A stretch of DNA of 64,000 bases from assembly GCF_014645355.1 (NCBI RefSeq), contig NZ_BMLS01000002.1, forward strand, positions 682,001-746,000, read 5' to 3'. Origin of the DNA: Bowmanella pacifica (GTDB lineage Bacteria; Pseudomonadota; Gammaproteobacteria; Enterobacterales; Alteromonadaceae). A program made the position numbers and the translations under genes. This document shows, piece after piece, positions 16,384 to 26,818 of the stretch; the first letter of the stretch is position 1, and every line of letters begins with the position of its first letter. Under the pieces are notes generated by a model, which was not told the origin of the DNA, ran no database searches, and worked only from the letters and a program-made list of their open reading frames with translations.

Positions 16384-18531
16384 TTAAAGTTTGCGAATAC
16401 CCATATTGTAAAGAGCAAAGGCATACATATCTGCGTATAGCTCAATCTGCTTAGCCGTGGGAGTACCGGCACCATGACCGGCATTAGTTTCAATGCGGAT
16501 CAAGGTGGGATTGCTGCCAGACTGTTTAGCCTGCAGCTCAGCGGCAAACTTAAAGGAATGTGCTGGCACCACACGATCGTCGTGATCGCCGGTAGTAACC
16601 AGGGTGGCCGGATACTGCACACCGGCTTTGACATTATGCACAGGTGAATAACCCTTAAGATATTCAAACATGGCTTGGTTGTCTTCGGCCGTACCATAGT
16701 CATAAGCCCAGCCCGCCCCGGCGGTAAAGGTATGATAACGCAGCATATCCAATACGCCGACCTGAGGAATGGCTACTTTCATCAAATCAGGTCGTTGGGT
16801 CATCACCGCGCCAACCAGCAAGCCACCGTTAGAACCACCACGAACCATCAAATGATTGGAATCGGTGTAGTTGTTTTCAATCAGGTACTCTGCAGCAGCA
16901 ATAAAATCATCAAACACATTTTGCTTTTGCATTTGCGTGCCGGCTTTGTGCCAGGCCTTACCGTATTCACCACCACCACGTAAGTTAGCAACGGCTACGA
17001 TGCCCCCCAGATCCAACCAGCCAGCCCAGGCGGACGAAAAACCCGGTGTCAGGCTGGCATTAAAACCGCCATAACCATAAAGCTGGGTGGGGTTGCTGCC
17101 ATCCAGTTTAGTGCCTTTTTTATAGGTGATAATCATAGGTACCTGAGTACCGTCTTTGGATTGATAGAACACCTGTTTGGACTCAAAGGCGTCAGTGTCA
17201 AAGGCCACCTGTGGCCGGTAATACACTTCTGATTCACCGGTTTGTGGTGCAAAGGCAAAGATGGTATTTGGCATGGTGTAATTACCAAAATAGTAGTACA
17301 CCTCTTTGTCGTCTTGTTTGGCGCTAAAGCCGCCCACGCTGCCTACCCCAGGCAATTCAACAGTACGTACCTGCTTGCCCTGATAGTCATACTGAATGAC
17401 CTTGGAAATCGCATCCACCATATACTCGGCATACAAATAACCCGCGCCTGTGGTAATGGTCAGCACATTGTCGGTCTGGGCAATAAAGTCCTGCCAGTTT
17501 TCCACCCCAGGCGCAGCGGCTGACACTTTAACCACTTTCTTGTTTGGCGCGTTAAGGTTAGTTACCAGCAACAGTTCGTCACCCATACTCTCCAGTACCG
17601 ATGTATCTGAATCCGTATGATCCAGCACTGTTATCAACTGACCATCGGGCTTGTTTAAATCTCGGATGTAAAGCTTGTTACCCGACGTAGACACAGCGGC
17701 TTCCACCACCAGATACCTGTCATCTTCGGTAACATAACCACCTACATAGCGGTGTTTCTCGGCATCAATGCCGCCATAAACCAGGCTGTCATCGGCCTGA
17801 GGCTGCCCCAGTTTGTGATAATAAAGCTTATGTTGGTCGGTTTTAGCCGACAGTTCACTGCCATCAGGCTTGTCATAGCTGGAATAATAAAAGCCTTCAT
17901 TGCCGTACCAGGCGATCCCACTGAACTTAATATCAACCAGCGGCGCTTCCAACTGTTCTTTAGTCTGGCTGTCAATAACAATAACCTTGCGCCAGTCACT
18001 GCCACCTTCAGATATGGAGTAAGCTAATTTGCTGCCGTCTTTGGAAAAGCTCAGGCCAGCTAATGACGTAGTGCCATCTGCACTGAATTGGTTAGGGTCG
18101 AGGAAGAGCTCGGTATTACCTTGGCTATCGGTACGATACAGTACAGATTGATTTTGCAAGCCGTCGTTTTTAAAGAAGTAGGTATAGTTGCCCTCTTTAA
18201 AGGGCGCGCCGACCCGCTCATAGTTCCACAACTTGGTGATACGCTGTTTAATTTCATCACGATAAGGGATCTGCTCCAGGTAACCGAAGGTCACCTCATT
18301 TTGTGCTTTAACCCACTGAGCGGTTTCTTCGCTGCGATCATCTTCCAACCAACGATAAGGATCAGGGACTTGCGCGCCAAAATAGTTGTCCACATGGTCC
18401 GATTTTCTGGTTTTAACGTATTGAATAGTCTGCTCGTTTGCCTGCATAGATTGCTCTGTAGGTTGCATGGCTTGCTGTGAACAACCAGCCAGGATAGAGG
18501 TCGCCAGAATGGCGGGGAGAATAGGCTTCAT
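16384..18531 (-). CDS. Prolyl oligopeptidase family serine peptidase (S9A), lipoprotein
   Basis: The 715-residue protein starts with a lipoprotein signal ([20 protein letters not shown]; lipobox LAGC with Cys16). An N-terminal strand, the seven-blade propeller, and then the alpha/beta hydrolase domain follow. The propeller start is marked by [19 protein letters not shown]. The catalytic Ser is in [11 protein letters not shown], Asp in [11 protein letters not shown] and His in [10 protein letters not shown] near the end. Such enzymes cut short proline-containing peptides (post-proline) and cannot take large proteins. As a lipoprotein it would face the periplasm or cell surface. It is a single-gene unit with its own terminator. 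Confidence 0.93.
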   Translation of the reverse strand: MKPILPAILATSILAGCSQQAMQPTEQSMQANEQTIQYVKTRKSDHVDNYFGAQVPDPYRWLEDDRSEETAQWVKAQNEVTFGYLEQIPYRDEIKQRITKLWNYERVGAPFKEGNYTYFFKNDGLQNQSVLYRTDSQGNTELFLDPNQFSADGTTSLAGLSFSKDGSKLAYSISEGGSDWRKVIVIDSQTKEQLEAPLVDIKFSGIAWYGNEGFYYSSYDKPDGSELSAKTDQHKLYYHKLGQPQADDSLVYGGIDAEKHRYVGGYVTEDDRYLVVEAAVSTSGNKLYIRDLNKPDGQLITVLDHTDSDTSVLESMGDELLLVTNLNAPNKKVVKVSAAAPGVENWQDFIAQTDNVLTITTGAGYLYAEYMVDAISKVIQYDYQGKQVRTVELPGVGSVGGFSAKQDDKEVYYYFGNYTMPNTIFAFAPQTGESEVYYRPQVAFDTDAFESKQVFYQSKDGTQVPMIITYKKGTKLDGSNPTQLYGYGGFNASLTPGFSSAWAGWLDLGGIVAVANLRGGGEYGKAWHKAGTQMQKQNVFDDFIAAAEYLIENNYTDSNHLMVRGGSNGGLLVGAVMTQRPDLMKVAIPQVGVLDMLRYHTFTAGAGWAYDYGTAEDNQAMFEYLKGYSPVHNVKAGVQYPATLVTTGDHDDRVVPAHSFKFAAELQAKQSGSNPTLIRIETNAGHGAGTPTAKQIELYADMYAFALYNMGIRKL

Positions 18532-18601
18532 TGATGTTCCTTTGTTATTTTAGTCAGCGTAATTTACCCTGATTGAAAGGATTTGAAAGCCCAATAACGT
18601 C

Positions 18602-18627
18602 AAAAGGCGCCGTTACGGCGCCCTTTT
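18602..18627 (-). terminator. Terminator of lpd
   Basis: GGCGCCG (18606-18612) and CGGCGCC (18616-18622) form a stem with a TTA loop, flanked by AAAA and TTTT. It lies about 25 bases past the lpd stop and ends the pyruvate dehydrogenase operon; the flanks suggest it can act in both directions. Confidence 0.9.
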
Positions 18628-18648
18628 ACAGTAAAGCAATGTTAACGC

Positions 18649-20070
18649 TTACTTCTTCTTCGCCTTAGGGTTAGGCAAGTCAGTGATGCTGCCTTCGAAA
18701 ATTTCGGAAGCCAGGCCAATAGACTCGTTCAGCGTTGGGTGCGCATGAATAGTCAATGCCACATCTTCAGCATCCGCGCCCATTTCGATAGCCAGACCAA
18801 TTTCGCCCAGCATCTCACCCGCGTTGATACCTACAATGGCACCACCCACAACACGACCGCTATCTTTTTCGAAGATCATTTTGGTCATACCTTCGGTACG
18901 ACCAGAGGCAATGGCACGACCAGAAGCAGCCCATGGGAAGGTCGCAGTTTCAACCTTCACACCCTTCTCTTTGGCTTCTTTCTCGGTCAGACCTACCCAA
19001 GCAATTTCCGGATCGGTATAAGCGACAGAAGGAATGCAACGCGGATCGAAGTAATGTTTCTTACCTGCGATAACTTCAGCAGCCACATGGCCTTCATGCA
19101 CAGCTTTGTGCGCCAGCATAGGTTGGCCAACCAAGTCACCAATAGCATAAATATTGTTGACGTTGGTCTTCATCTGCTTATCTACGCTGATAAAACCACG
19201 CTCGTCTACTTTTACACCGGCTTTGTCGGCATCCAGTAAACCGCCGTTAGGGCGACGACCAACAGCAACCAGCACTTTGTCGTAACGTACTGCTTCGGCT
19301 GGGGCTTGCTTGCCTTCGAAACTCACGTACAGACCATCGTCTTTGGCTTCAACGCCGGTCACTTTGGTTTCCAGCATCACGTTGAACTTGTCTTTTACGT
19401 ACTTCTGGTAAACCTTGATGATGTCTTTATCCGCTGCCGGTACCAGTTGGTCCAGGAACTCAACCACATCAATCTGTGAACCCAGAGCTCTGTACACTGT
19501 GCCCATTTCCAGACCGATAATACCGCCACCTAATACCAGCATTTTGCCTGGAATGTCTTTCATTTCCAGTGCACCGGTAGAATCGATAACGCGAGGATCG
19601 TCTTTAGGAATGAACGGCAGAGATACTGGCTCAGAACCCGCAGCGATAATGGCGTTGTCAAACTGAATAGTGGTTTTGCCATCTTTACCCTCAACAACTA
19701 AGGTGTTGCTGCCGGTGAATTTGCCGTAACCCTGAACATGTTGCACTTTACGCATTTTAGACATACCGGACAGGCCTTTGGTCAACTGACCAACGACGCT
19801 GTCTTTCCAGCCGCGTACTTTGTCCAGATCGATTTGAGGTTCACCGAAACTCACGCCATGGGCAGCCATTTCACGTGCATCGTCAATTACTTTAGCCACG
19901 TGCAATAGCGCTTTAGAAGGAATACAGCCCACGTTAAGACATACGCCGCCCAGGGTTTCACGGGCGTCGACGATAACAGTTTCAATGCCTAAGTCAGCCG
20001 CGCGGAAAGCGGCGGAGTAACCACCCGGTCCTGCACCAAGCACAACCAGTTGCGTTTTAATCTCGCTCAT
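18649..20070 (-). CDS. lpd: Dihydrolipoyl dehydrogenase (E3)
   Basis: E3 reoxidises dihydrolipoyl groups of the pyruvate and 2-oxoglutarate dehydrogenase complexes with FAD and NAD. From ATG 20070, preceded by GAGGT, the protein is 473 residues. A longer frame from 20169 would add 33 residues that the family lacks. Seen are the FAD-binding VVLGAGPGGYSAAFRAADLG at 8-27, the redox disulfide Cys44/Cys49 in GGVCLNVGCIPSKA, the NAD-binding LVLGGGIIGLEMG and the C-terminal active-site His444 in HAHPTLNE. It is the last gene of pdhR-aceE-aceF-lpd, with 143 bases between it and aceF including a hairpin. Confidence 0.97.
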   Translation of the reverse strand: MSEIKTQLVVLGAGPGGYSAAFRAADLGIETVIVDARETLGGVCLNVGCIPSKALLHVAKVIDDAREMAAHGVSFGEPQIDLDKVRGWKDSVVGQLTKGLSGMSKMRKVQHVQGYGKFTGSNTLVVEGKDGKTTIQFDNAIIAAGSEPVSLPFIPKDDPRVIDSTGALEMKDIPGKMLVLGGGIIGLEMGTVYRALGSQIDVVEFLDQLVPAADKDIIKVYQKYVKDKFNVMLETKVTGVEAKDDGLYVSFEGKQAPAEAVRYDKVLVAVGRRPNGGLLDADKAGVKVDERGFISVDKQMKTNVNNIYAIGDLVGQPMLAHKAVHEGHVAAEVIAGKKHYFDPRCIPSVAYTDPEIAWVGLTEKEAKEKGVKVETATFPWAASGRAIASGRTEGMTKMIFEKDSGRVVGGAIVGINAGEMLGEIGLAIEMGADAEDVALTIHAHPTLNESIGLASEIFEGSITDLPNPKAKKK

Positions 20071-20151
20071 TAGTGACCTCAATCGTTCAGGGGTAAAAGT
20101 TGTTCTATCCTTTGCAGACCGGCGAATGATACCTACGCTGGCCCTGCTTGG

Positions 20152-20191
20152 CAAAACCTGCGGTGTCAAACTTTAGTGCAACACCGCAGGT
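20152..20191 (-). terminator. Intra-operon hairpin between aceF and lpd
   Basis: ACCTGCGGTGT (20156-20166) is the exact inverse of ACACCGCAGGT (20181-20191), giving an 11-bp stem with a 14-base loop. On the minus strand it is followed by TTTTGCC. It could be a partial terminator that lowers lpd relative to aceEF, or an end point that separates an independent lpd transcript. The T tract is short, so read-through is likely. Confidence 0.6.
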
Positions 20192-20213
20192 AAGATTGTC
20201 GGAGTGACCCCGA

Positions 20214-22190
20214 CTACAGCAACATCTGACGGATATCGCCCATTACACTGCTTAAATGCACGGCAAAACGTGCAGCCAGCGCGCCGTCAATTACGCGGTG
20301 ATCATAAGACAGTGATAACGGCAGCATCAGCCTGGGTTCAAACTCCTTGCCATTCCACTTGGGCTTGATGTCGCTCTTGGATACGCCAAGAATCGCCACA
20401 TCCGGTGCGTTGACGATAGGCGTAAAGGCCGTACCACCAATGCCACCCAAACTGGAAATGGTAAAGCAGCTGCCCTGCATGTCGGCGGCTTTCAGCTTAC
20501 CGTCACGGGCTTTAACACTGATTTCCATCAGTTCTTGCGAGAGCTCGTAAATGCCCTTCTTATTCACATCACGTACCACCGGCACTACCAGCCCGTTGGG
20601 CGTATCTACGGCAATACCGATATGGATGTATTTTTTCATAATCAGGCTTTCACCGGATTCAGACAGCGAACTGTTAAATACCGGATAGGCTTTCAGTGCG
20701 TCAGCCACGGCCTTCATGATAAAGACCAAAGGCGTGATCTTGAAGCCCAGTTTTTTCTTGTCAGCCAGCTGGTTTTGTTCCTTACGGAAGGCTTCCAGCT
20801 CGGTGATATCTGCCTCTTCGAACTGGGTAACATGCGGGATAGTAACCCAGTTACGATGCAAGTTAGGACCTGACAGTTTCTGAATACGGGTCAGTGCCAC
20901 TTCTTCCACTTCACCAAACTTGCTGAAGTCCACCTTAGGCTGGGCAATAACTTGCAATCCACCGCTACCAGCGGCCACAGCAGAGCCAACACTGGCTTTG
21001 GGACGTGACAACTCGTACTTCACGTAAGATTGCACGTCTTCCTTAAGAATTCGGCTCTTAGGGCCCGTGCCACTGACCAAGGACAAATCAACACCAAACT
21101 CGCGGGCTAAACGACGCACAGCAGGCGACGCATGCACTTTACCGGATGACTTTATCTCACCGGCACTGGGGTGATGCGGTACAGGCGGTGGGCGTGAAGC
21201 ACTGGCTGGGGCTGCGCTGGGCGCAGGGGGCGCGGCGGCTTCTTGTTTAGCAGGCGCAGGCTCCACAGAGGCAGCGCTTGAAGTTTCAATCAGAGCAATC
21301 AGGCTGCCCTGGCTGACCTTATCACCGGTTTTAATCTTCAACTCTTTGATGGTACCGGCAAAAGGTGCAGGTACATCCATGGTGGCCTTGTCGGTTTCCA
21401 GGGTAATCAGGCCAGCTTCGGCTTCGACCTTATCACCTACCGCTACCAGCACCTCGATAACATCCACATCAGAGGCATCACCGATATCCGGTACGACCAC
21501 TTCCTTCACTTCGGGCTGCCCCGCAGGCGCGGCGGCAGGCATTGCCTCAGCGGAAGTCGCAGGAGCAGATGCAGCCGGGACCGCCTCAGCACTGCTGCTT
21601 GCACCGACTTCCAGCAACAGAATCAAGGAGCCCTCGGAGACTTTATCGCCGGTTTTGACTTTCAATTCTTTGACCGTACCGGCCTTAGGCGCGGGCACAT
21701 CCATGGTGGCTTTATCGGTTTCCAGCGTAATCAGACCGGTTTCGGCTTCTACCTTGTCACCTACAGCAACCAGTACTTCAATCACATCCACATCGGCGGC
21801 ATCGCCGATATCCGGTACAGTGACTTCAATAATTTGGCTGGCGCCACTGACTGGTGCAGCGGCAGGCGCTTCAATTGGTGCTGCAGGGGCACTGGACGCA
21901 GGCTCGGTAGGCGCTTCTTGAGCGACAGGGGTTTCAGCGGCAGCAGAGGCTTCGGCTGCTTCCACCTTGAGGATCAGTTTATCCTGACCAACTTTATCGC
22001 CCACACTCACCAGGATCTCTTTTACCGTACCGGCAAAAGGGGCTGGGATATCCATACTGGCTTTATCACTTTCAACCGTAATCAGTGACTGTTCAGCTTC
22101 GATCTGGTCGCCAACGGCGACACAGATCTCAATGACTTCGACTTCATCCCCACCGACATCGGGAACCAGGACATCTTTCAAGTTAGACAT
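20214..22190 (-). CDS. aceF: Pyruvate dehydrogenase E2, dihydrolipoamide acetyltransferase, three lipoyl domains
   Basis: E2 forms the core of the pyruvate dehydrogenase complex and transfers acetyl groups to CoA. The 658-residue protein has three lipoyl domains with the lipoylated lysines at Lys43 (ESDKASMD), Lys160 and Lys268 (both [12 protein letters not shown]). Ala/Pro-rich linkers separate them. The E1/E3-binding domain is at about 353-388 ([20 protein letters not shown]) and the catalytic domain ends with [10 protein letters not shown] carrying His631 and Asp635. Domains two and three are nearly identical, so internal recombination could change the number. The gene lies 15 bases after aceE. 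Confidence 0.97.
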   Translation of the reverse strand: MSNLKDVLVPDVGGDEVEVIEICVAVGDQIEAEQSLITVESDKASMDIPAPFAGTVKEILVSVGDKVGQDKLILKVEAAEASAAAETPVAQEAPTEPASSAPAAPIEAPAAAPVSGASQIIEVTVPDIGDAADVDVIEVLVAVGDKVEAETGLITLETDKATMDVPAPKAGTVKELKVKTGDKVSEGSLILLLEVGASSSAEAVPAASAPATSAEAMPAAAPAGQPEVKEVVVPDIGDASDVDVIEVLVAVGDKVEAEAGLITLETDKATMDVPAPFAGTIKELKIKTGDKVSQGSLIALIETSSAASVEPAPAKQEAAAPPAPSAAPASASRPPPVPHHPSAGEIKSSGKVHASPAVRRLAREFGVDLSLVSGTGPKSRILKEDVQSYVKYELSRPKASVGSAVAAGSGGLQVIAQPKVDFSKFGEVEEVALTRIQKLSGPNLHRNWVTIPHVTQFEEADITELEAFRKEQNQLADKKKLGFKITPLVFIMKAVADALKAYPVFNSSLSESGESLIMKKYIHIGIAVDTPNGLVVPVVRDVNKKGIYELSQELMEISVKARDGKLKAADMQGSCFTISSLGGIGGTAFTPIVNAPDVAILGVSKSDIKPKWNGKEFEPRLMLPLSLSYDHRVIDGALAARFAVHLSSVMGDIRQMLL

Positions 22191-22204
22191 ACTCTTCCTC
22201 CCTA

Positions 22205-24877
22205 TCAGGCGTACAGCGGGTTAATTTTATCGGCGTCGATACCGAACTTGGCAATCGCCTCGCTCACTACCTTACGCTCAATCTTACCGGCTTTAGCCAG
22301 TTCATGCAGGCTAGCCACCACAATAGATGCAGCATCCACCTCAAAATGACGACGCAGATTAGCGCGACTATCGGAACGACCGAAACCGTCGGTACCCAGT
22401 ACCTTGAATTGGCCGGGAACAAAAGCGCGAACCTGGTCAGCGTAAGACTTCATATAGTCGGTAGCGGCAATAGTTGGGCCGTCCACACCCGCATTCAGCA
22501 CCTGAGTGATGTACGCGACTTTTTCATCGGCTTGCGGGTGTAGCATATTGAAACGCTCGCAATCCAGACCATCACGCGCCAGCTCGTTGAAGGACGGTAC
22601 ACTGTATACGTCAGAGCTGATGGCATACTCTTCTTTGAGAATACGGGCCGCTTCACGCACCTGCAGAAAAATAGTACCTGAACCTAACAGCTTAACACTG
22701 TGCTTAGCCTTTTCAGCCTGCACCGACTCAAGCTTGTAGATACCCTTGATAATGCCTTCTTCCACACCTTTAGGCATGGCAGGTTGCGCGTAGTTCTCGT
22801 TCATCACCGTCAGGTAATAGAAGACGTTTTCCTGCTCTTCGAACATGCGACGCATGCCGTCTTGCACGATAACTGCTACTTCATAACCGTAGGTAGGGTC
22901 ATAGGTAACACAGTTAGGAATACAGCCCGCCTGAATATGGCTGTGACCGTCCTGGTGCTGCAAACCCTCACCATTTAGCGTGGTACGACCGGCGGTGCCA
23001 CCGACCAGGAAACCACGACACTGGCTGTCACCAGCGGCCCATGCCAGGTCACCAACACGTTGGAACCCAAACATGGAGTAGTAGATATACACCGGGATCA
23101 TCGGCAAATCATTGTTGGCATAGGACGTACCCGCCGCCAACCAGGATGCCATGGCCCCAAGTTCGTTAATGCCTTCCTGTAATACCTGGCCCTTCTTATC
23201 TTCACGATAGTAAGCGACCTGATCGGCATCCTGAGGCTCGTACTTCTGCCCCTGACTGGAGTAAATACCCACCTGGCGGAACAAGCCTTCCATACCAAAA
23301 GTACGGGCTTCATCCGGAATAATAGGCACCACGCGCTGGCCAACCTGCTTGTCTTTTAACATAGCGGTCAGTACACGTACAAAAGCCATAGTGGTGGAGA
23401 TTTCACGCTCACCAGAACCTTTAGTGATAGCATCAAAGGCGCTCAGCGCCGGTGCAGGCAGGTTCTCTGCACTTAAGGGTTTGCGCACCGGCATAAAACC
23501 ATTTAGCGCTTCACGACGCTCACGCAGATATTTCATTTCTGCACTGTCGTCGTCAAAGCGGAAATAAGGTAAGTCGGTCAACTTGTCGTCGGAAACCGGG
23601 ATATTGAAACGGTCACGGAAGTGCTTAATCGCATCCATATCCATTTTCTTCACCTGGTGAGCAATGTTCTTACCTTCACCAGCAGAGCCCATACCATAAC
23701 CTTTAACGGTTTTAGCCAGGATGACCTGTGGACGGCCTTTGGTTTCGGTGGCGCGCTTATAGGCAGCATAGACTTTCACTGGATCATGACCACCACGGTT
23801 CAAACGCCAGATATCTTCATCTGACATATTGGCAACCATTTCTTTCAGCTCAGGGTACTTACCAAAGAACTTCTCACGGGTGTACGCGCCGCCCTTGGCC
23901 TTGTAGTTCTGGTATTCACCGTCAACGGTTTCGTTCATCAGGTCAATCAGTTTACCTGTGGTATCACGGGCAAATAGTGGATCCCAGTAGCGGCCCCACA
24001 ATACCTTGAACACTTCCCAGCCAGCACCACGGAAGGTGCCTTCCAGCTCTTGAACAATCTTGCCGTTACCCCGTACCGGACCATCCAAACGCTGCAGGTT
24101 ACAGTTAATGACGAAAGTCAGGTTATCCAGGCCTTCGCGGGCAGCCAGGCCGATAGCACCCAAGCTTTCAGGCTCATCACACTCACCGTCACCCATAAAG
24201 CACCATACGCGCTGGTTGGAGCAATCCTTCAGGCCACGATCGGTCAGATACTTAAGGAAGCGGGCAGTATAAATTGCCTGCATTGGCCCCAAACCCATAG
24301 ACACGGTAGGGAACTGCCAGAAGTCAGGCATTAATTTAGGGTGAGGATAAGAAGAGAGGCCCTGACCATCGGCTTCCTGACGGAACAGATCCAGTTTTTC
24401 TTCACTCAGGCGACCTTCAACAAAGGCGCGGGAATAGATACCAGGTGACACGTGACCCTGAATATACAGGAAGTCACCGCCATCTTTATCGCTTGGGGCG
24501 CGGAAAAAGTGGTTGAAGCCCACATCGTATAACATGGCTGAAGACGCGAAACTGGAGATATGTCCGCCCAGCTCGAGATCTTTCTTAGACGCCCGCACCA
24601 CCATCATCAACGCATTCCAGCGAATGGCACTGCGGATCCTGGCTTCGATAGTCTGATCGCCCGGCATAGTTGGCTCCTGGCCAGCCGGAATCGTATTCAC
24701 GTATGCGGTTGTCGCCGTATAGGGCAAATACGCACCGTTACGACGGGCTTTTTCAATCAGAGATTCAAGCAGGAAATGGGCTCGCTCAGTACCTTCGTTT
24801 TCCAGTACCGCCTCGAGTGCCTCAAGCCATTCTTGTGTTTCCTGGGGATCCACGTCTGGCTTAATCAGTTCTGCCAT
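22205..24877 (-). CDS. aceE: Pyruvate dehydrogenase E1 component, homodimeric type
   Basis: E1 decarboxylates pyruvate with thiamine diphosphate and passes the acetyl group to E2. The 890-residue length matches the single-chain AceE of gammaproteobacteria (887 in E. coli). The ThDP motif is visible as [20 protein letters not shown] followed by [20 protein letters not shown]. Further conserved stretches include [10 protein letters not shown] and [20 protein letters not shown] near the end. ATG 24877 is preceded by AAGGAAAG. It follows pdhR with an 81-base gap that holds a hairpin. Confidence 0.98.
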   Translation of the reverse strand: MAELIKPDVDPQETQEWLEALEAVLENEGTERAHFLLESLIEKARRNGAYLPYTATTAYVNTIPAGQEPTMPGDQTIEARIRSAIRWNALMMVVRASKKDLELGGHISSFASSAMLYDVGFNHFFRAPSDKDGGDFLYIQGHVSPGIYSRAFVEGRLSEEKLDLFRQEADGQGLSSYPHPKLMPDFWQFPTVSMGLGPMQAIYTARFLKYLTDRGLKDCSNQRVWCFMGDGECDEPESLGAIGLAAREGLDNLTFVINCNLQRLDGPVRGNGKIVQELEGTFRGAGWEVFKVLWGRYWDPLFARDTTGKLIDLMNETVDGEYQNYKAKGGAYTREKFFGKYPELKEMVANMSDEDIWRLNRGGHDPVKVYAAYKRATETKGRPQVILAKTVKGYGMGSAGEGKNIAHQVKKMDMDAIKHFRDRFNIPVSDDKLTDLPYFRFDDDSAEMKYLRERREALNGFMPVRKPLSAENLPAPALSAFDAITKGSGEREISTTMAFVRVLTAMLKDKQVGQRVVPIIPDEARTFGMEGLFRQVGIYSSQGQKYEPQDADQVAYYREDKKGQVLQEGINELGAMASWLAAGTSYANNDLPMIPVYIYYSMFGFQRVGDLAWAAGDSQCRGFLVGGTAGRTTLNGEGLQHQDGHSHIQAGCIPNCVTYDPTYGYEVAVIVQDGMRRMFEEQENVFYYLTVMNENYAQPAMPKGVEEGIIKGIYKLESVQAEKAKHSVKLLGSGTIFLQVREAARILKEEYAISSDVYSVPSFNELARDGLDCERFNMLHPQADEKVAYITQVLNAGVDGPTIAATDYMKSYADQVRAFVPGQFKVLGTDGFGRSDSRANLRRHFEVDAASIVVASLHELAKAGKIERKVVSEAIAKFGIDADKINPLYA

Positions 24878-24910
24878 AGCGCTTTCCTTTCATTGATGAA
24901 TGGGGCTAGT

Positions 24911-24942
24911 GGATAAAGATAGTGCAAAACACCGCTTTATCC
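24911..24942 (-). other. Hairpin between pdhR and aceE
   Basis: GGATAAAG (24911-24918) and CTTTATCC (24935-24942) form an 8-bp stem with a 16-base loop in the pdhR-aceE spacer. No T tract follows it on the minus strand, so it is more likely an mRNA processing or stability element than a terminator. Confidence 0.45.
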
Positions 24943-24958
24943 GCCGACATTCTGTTGT

Positions 24959-25729
24959 TTATTCTGGCATTTCTATGCGACGCAGGGTGCGTTGCATATT
25001 GGTATTCTGCCGGTTGATATCGAGCAGGGTCTCTTCAATAAAGGCCAAATGCTCGTTGCTGGCCAGCCTGGCCTGTTCAGGATCACTGGCCACAATCGCA
25101 TCCAGTATTCTTACCCTTTGCCTGTCTATTTGCTCACTTACCTCAGGGTAAGTTGACAGCACTTCCAGGTTTCGCCTGATGTTATCCTTAAGCAAGGGCT
25201 GTAAGCCCATGAATATATGTAGCATTACCATATTATGTGAGGCTTGAATCACTTCCAGATAAAAGCTGGCCAAACCTTGGGCATGGGCTTCAAAGTCTGA
25301 CCTGTCATTTTCCTGTGCCAGCCTAACCTTTTCGTAGGCCTGCTTGATAGCTTCGATCTGCTGTTCATTGCCACGCAATGCCGCGTAGTAGGCAGCCATA
25401 CCCTCCAGCGCCAAACGAAACTCCAGCAAATCAAATTGTGACTCAGGTCTGGATGCAATCAATTCAAGTAAAGGGGCATTCTCTAATACCGCCAGCTTGC
25501 TTTGTACAAAAGTACCACCGCCTTGCTTGCGTACCACCAACCCCTTTACTTCTAATTTCTGAATAGCTTCACGCAACGAGGGCCGGGATACGGCAAAGCG
25601 TTCAGCCAAATCACGCTCAGAAGGCAAGCGTTCACCTGGGGTGAGCTTGCCGTCAAGAATCATGGACTCTAACTGTTCCATAATCACATCGGATAATTTA
25701 GTGGCGCGAATTCGTTGCATTGCACTCAT
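24959..25729 (-). CDS. pdhR: Pyruvate dehydrogenase complex repressor (GntR/FadR family)
   Basis: The 256-residue regulator has an N-terminal winged helix (SDVIMEQLESMILDGKLTPG, then GERLPSERDLAERFAVSRPS, LREAIQKLEVKGLVVRKQGG) and a C-terminal FadR-type helical ligand domain (FRLALEGMAAYYAALRG). In E. coli PdhR senses pyruvate and represses pdhR-aceEF-lpd. The position directly before aceE and the two operator-like boxes upstream (25735-25749 and 25867-25881) support the same role and autoregulation here. Confidence 0.95.
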   Translation of the reverse strand: MSAMQRIRATKLSDVIMEQLESMILDGKLTPGERLPSERDLAERFAVSRPSLREAIQKLEVKGLVVRKQGGGTFVQSKLAVLENAPLLELIASRPESQFDLLEFRLALEGMAAYYAALRGNEQQIEAIKQAYEKVRLAQENDRSDFEAHAQGLASFYLEVIQASHNMVMLHIFMGLQPLLKDNIRRNLEVLSTYPEVSEQIDRQRVRILDAIVASDPEQARLASNEHLAFIEETLLDINRQNTNMQRTLRRIEMPE

Positions 25730-25734
25730 TTAAA

Positions 25735-25749
25735 AGTGGTAATACCAAT
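25735..25749 (-). promoter_or_regulatory. PdhR-type operator next to the pdhR start
   Basis: On the minus strand this reads ATTGGTATTACCACT, differing little from the known PdhR box ATTGGTATGACCAAT. It begins 6 bases before the pdhR start codon, downstream of a candidate -10 (TATGCT) at about 25760. Binding here would block the pdhR-aceEF-lpd transcript, so autorepression is expected. Confidence 0.7.
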
Positions 25750-25866
25750 TAACCTATAAGCATAGTGCAAAACGACAGGCAGGTAAAACAAGATTTTTAC
25801 ATTGGCATTTCAACAGCATTATTCAAGATTAATACGGCAAAGCGGTGATTTGACTGGTTAAATCGC

Positions 25867-25881
25867 ATTGGTAAGACCAAT
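25867..25881. promoter_or_regulatory. PdhR-type operator, perfect dyad
   Basis: ATTGGTAAGACCAAT is a symmetrical match to the PdhR consensus. It lies about 140 bases upstream of the pdhR start and 113 bases from the ampE stop. Two boxes 132 bases apart (centre to centre) would permit looping, though that is inference. Confidence 0.8.
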
Positions 25882-25947
25882 TTATTCAACTTGAAAAAGG
25901 GATAGATAAACTGATCAGAGCAGTTAACAAGAGGGTCTTACATAAAT

Positions 25948-25972
25948 AAACGGGGCCACCCGGCCCCGCAAA
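25948..25972 (-). terminator. Terminator of ampD-ampE
   Basis: CGGGGCC (25951-25957) and GGCCCCG (25962-25968) form a GC stem with a 4-base loop. On the minus strand TTTATTTATG follows. It lies 25 bases after the ampE stop codon. Confidence 0.85.
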
Positions 25973-25993
25973 CAATTAGCAAGTAACTTAAAA

Positions 25994-26818
25994 TCAGCGC
26001 AGCATTCCGCTCAGCGTCAAGACCGCGACAACAACCAACAGCAGCATCATATTGCGTTTGACCAATCTAACCATAGTGCAAGGTTCGTCAGTACAAGTGA
26101 CCTTGTCATCTTCTACATATTCTGCCGCTTTAGCTACATCGGTAATCAAACGCCTGGCAGGCGTCGACAGATCAAAAGCAAAACCTAACCAGACTGGCAA
26201 CGCGCGTGAGAAATGGCCAACAACAAGCAACCCCAGACTGGCCAGCCTTGCCGGTATCCAATCGACAGCTTGCATCATTTTCTGCCATTGTGAATGCAAA
26301 GCAGACTGCTGTTCAGACAAGTGAGCAAGCATGGCGCGGGTAAGCACATAAAAGACCGCCCCTGCGCCCCCAAAAGCCACAAACCAAAGACTGACTGCGA
26401 TATAGTGACGGTAGTTTATCCACACCAGGCACTGGCCAAAGCTATTTTGACTGTCACAAGGATAACCTAATTGCTCCGCGTAAAGATGCGTTGCTTCAGT
26501 GTCTCCGCGGCTGGCTGCCTGCAGATAACCTCTGTAGCTGTCTCTGAACCTGGGACAACCAATGCACACCATCAGCACCGCGGTATTGAGCAAGAACTCC
26601 ACAAGAAAAGCATCCAGGCTATATACCAAGCCTCCCAACACTAAGGCTGGCAATATAACAATCAATGCTATGCCAATAAGGTTACTCTGCTCATTGAGCC
26701 AGCCCCTGCTGTGCAAAAACTGGAAATACTGACCTAGATAGAATTCCGACTGCCAATATCGGGTTTTCCGGGTAGAGCGCTCTAACGCTAATACCAGTAA
26801 CAAACTGATCAATGTCAT
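25994..26818 (-). CDS. ampE: Regulatory signalling modulator protein AmpE
   Basis: The 274-residue inner-membrane protein has hydrophobic segments at about 1-10, 46-66 (IGIALIVILPALVLGGLVYS), 72-85, 138-160 and the C-terminal tail (MMLLLVVVAVLTLSGMLR). The N-terminus MTLISLLLVLALERSTRKTR followed by WQSEFYLGQYFQFL is typical of AmpE, which is encoded with AmpD and linked to beta-lactamase signalling; its biochemical role is not settled. Its ATG overlaps the ampD stop by four bases. No ampR or ampC gene is nearby. Confidence 0.9.
   Translation of the reverse strand: MTLISLLLVLALERSTRKTRYWQSEFYLGQYFQFLHSRGWLNEQSNLIGIALIVILPALVLGGLVYSLDAFLVEFLLNTAVLMVCIGCPRFRDSYRGYLQAASRGDTEATHLYAEQLGYPCDSQNSFGQCLVWINYRHYIAVSLWFVAFGGAGAVFYVLTRAMLAHLSEQQSALHSQWQKMMQAVDWIPARLASLGLLVVGHFSRALPVWLGFAFDLSTPARRLITDVAKAAEYVEDDKVTCTDEPCTMVRLVKRNMMLLLVVVAVLTLSGMLR

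Noticed and set aside
21346-21921. 191-codon Ala/Ser/Thr-rich open frame antisense to aceF
   Set aside because: It mirrors the repeated lipoyl domains and Ala/Pro linkers of aceF; the low-complexity composition is explained by that.
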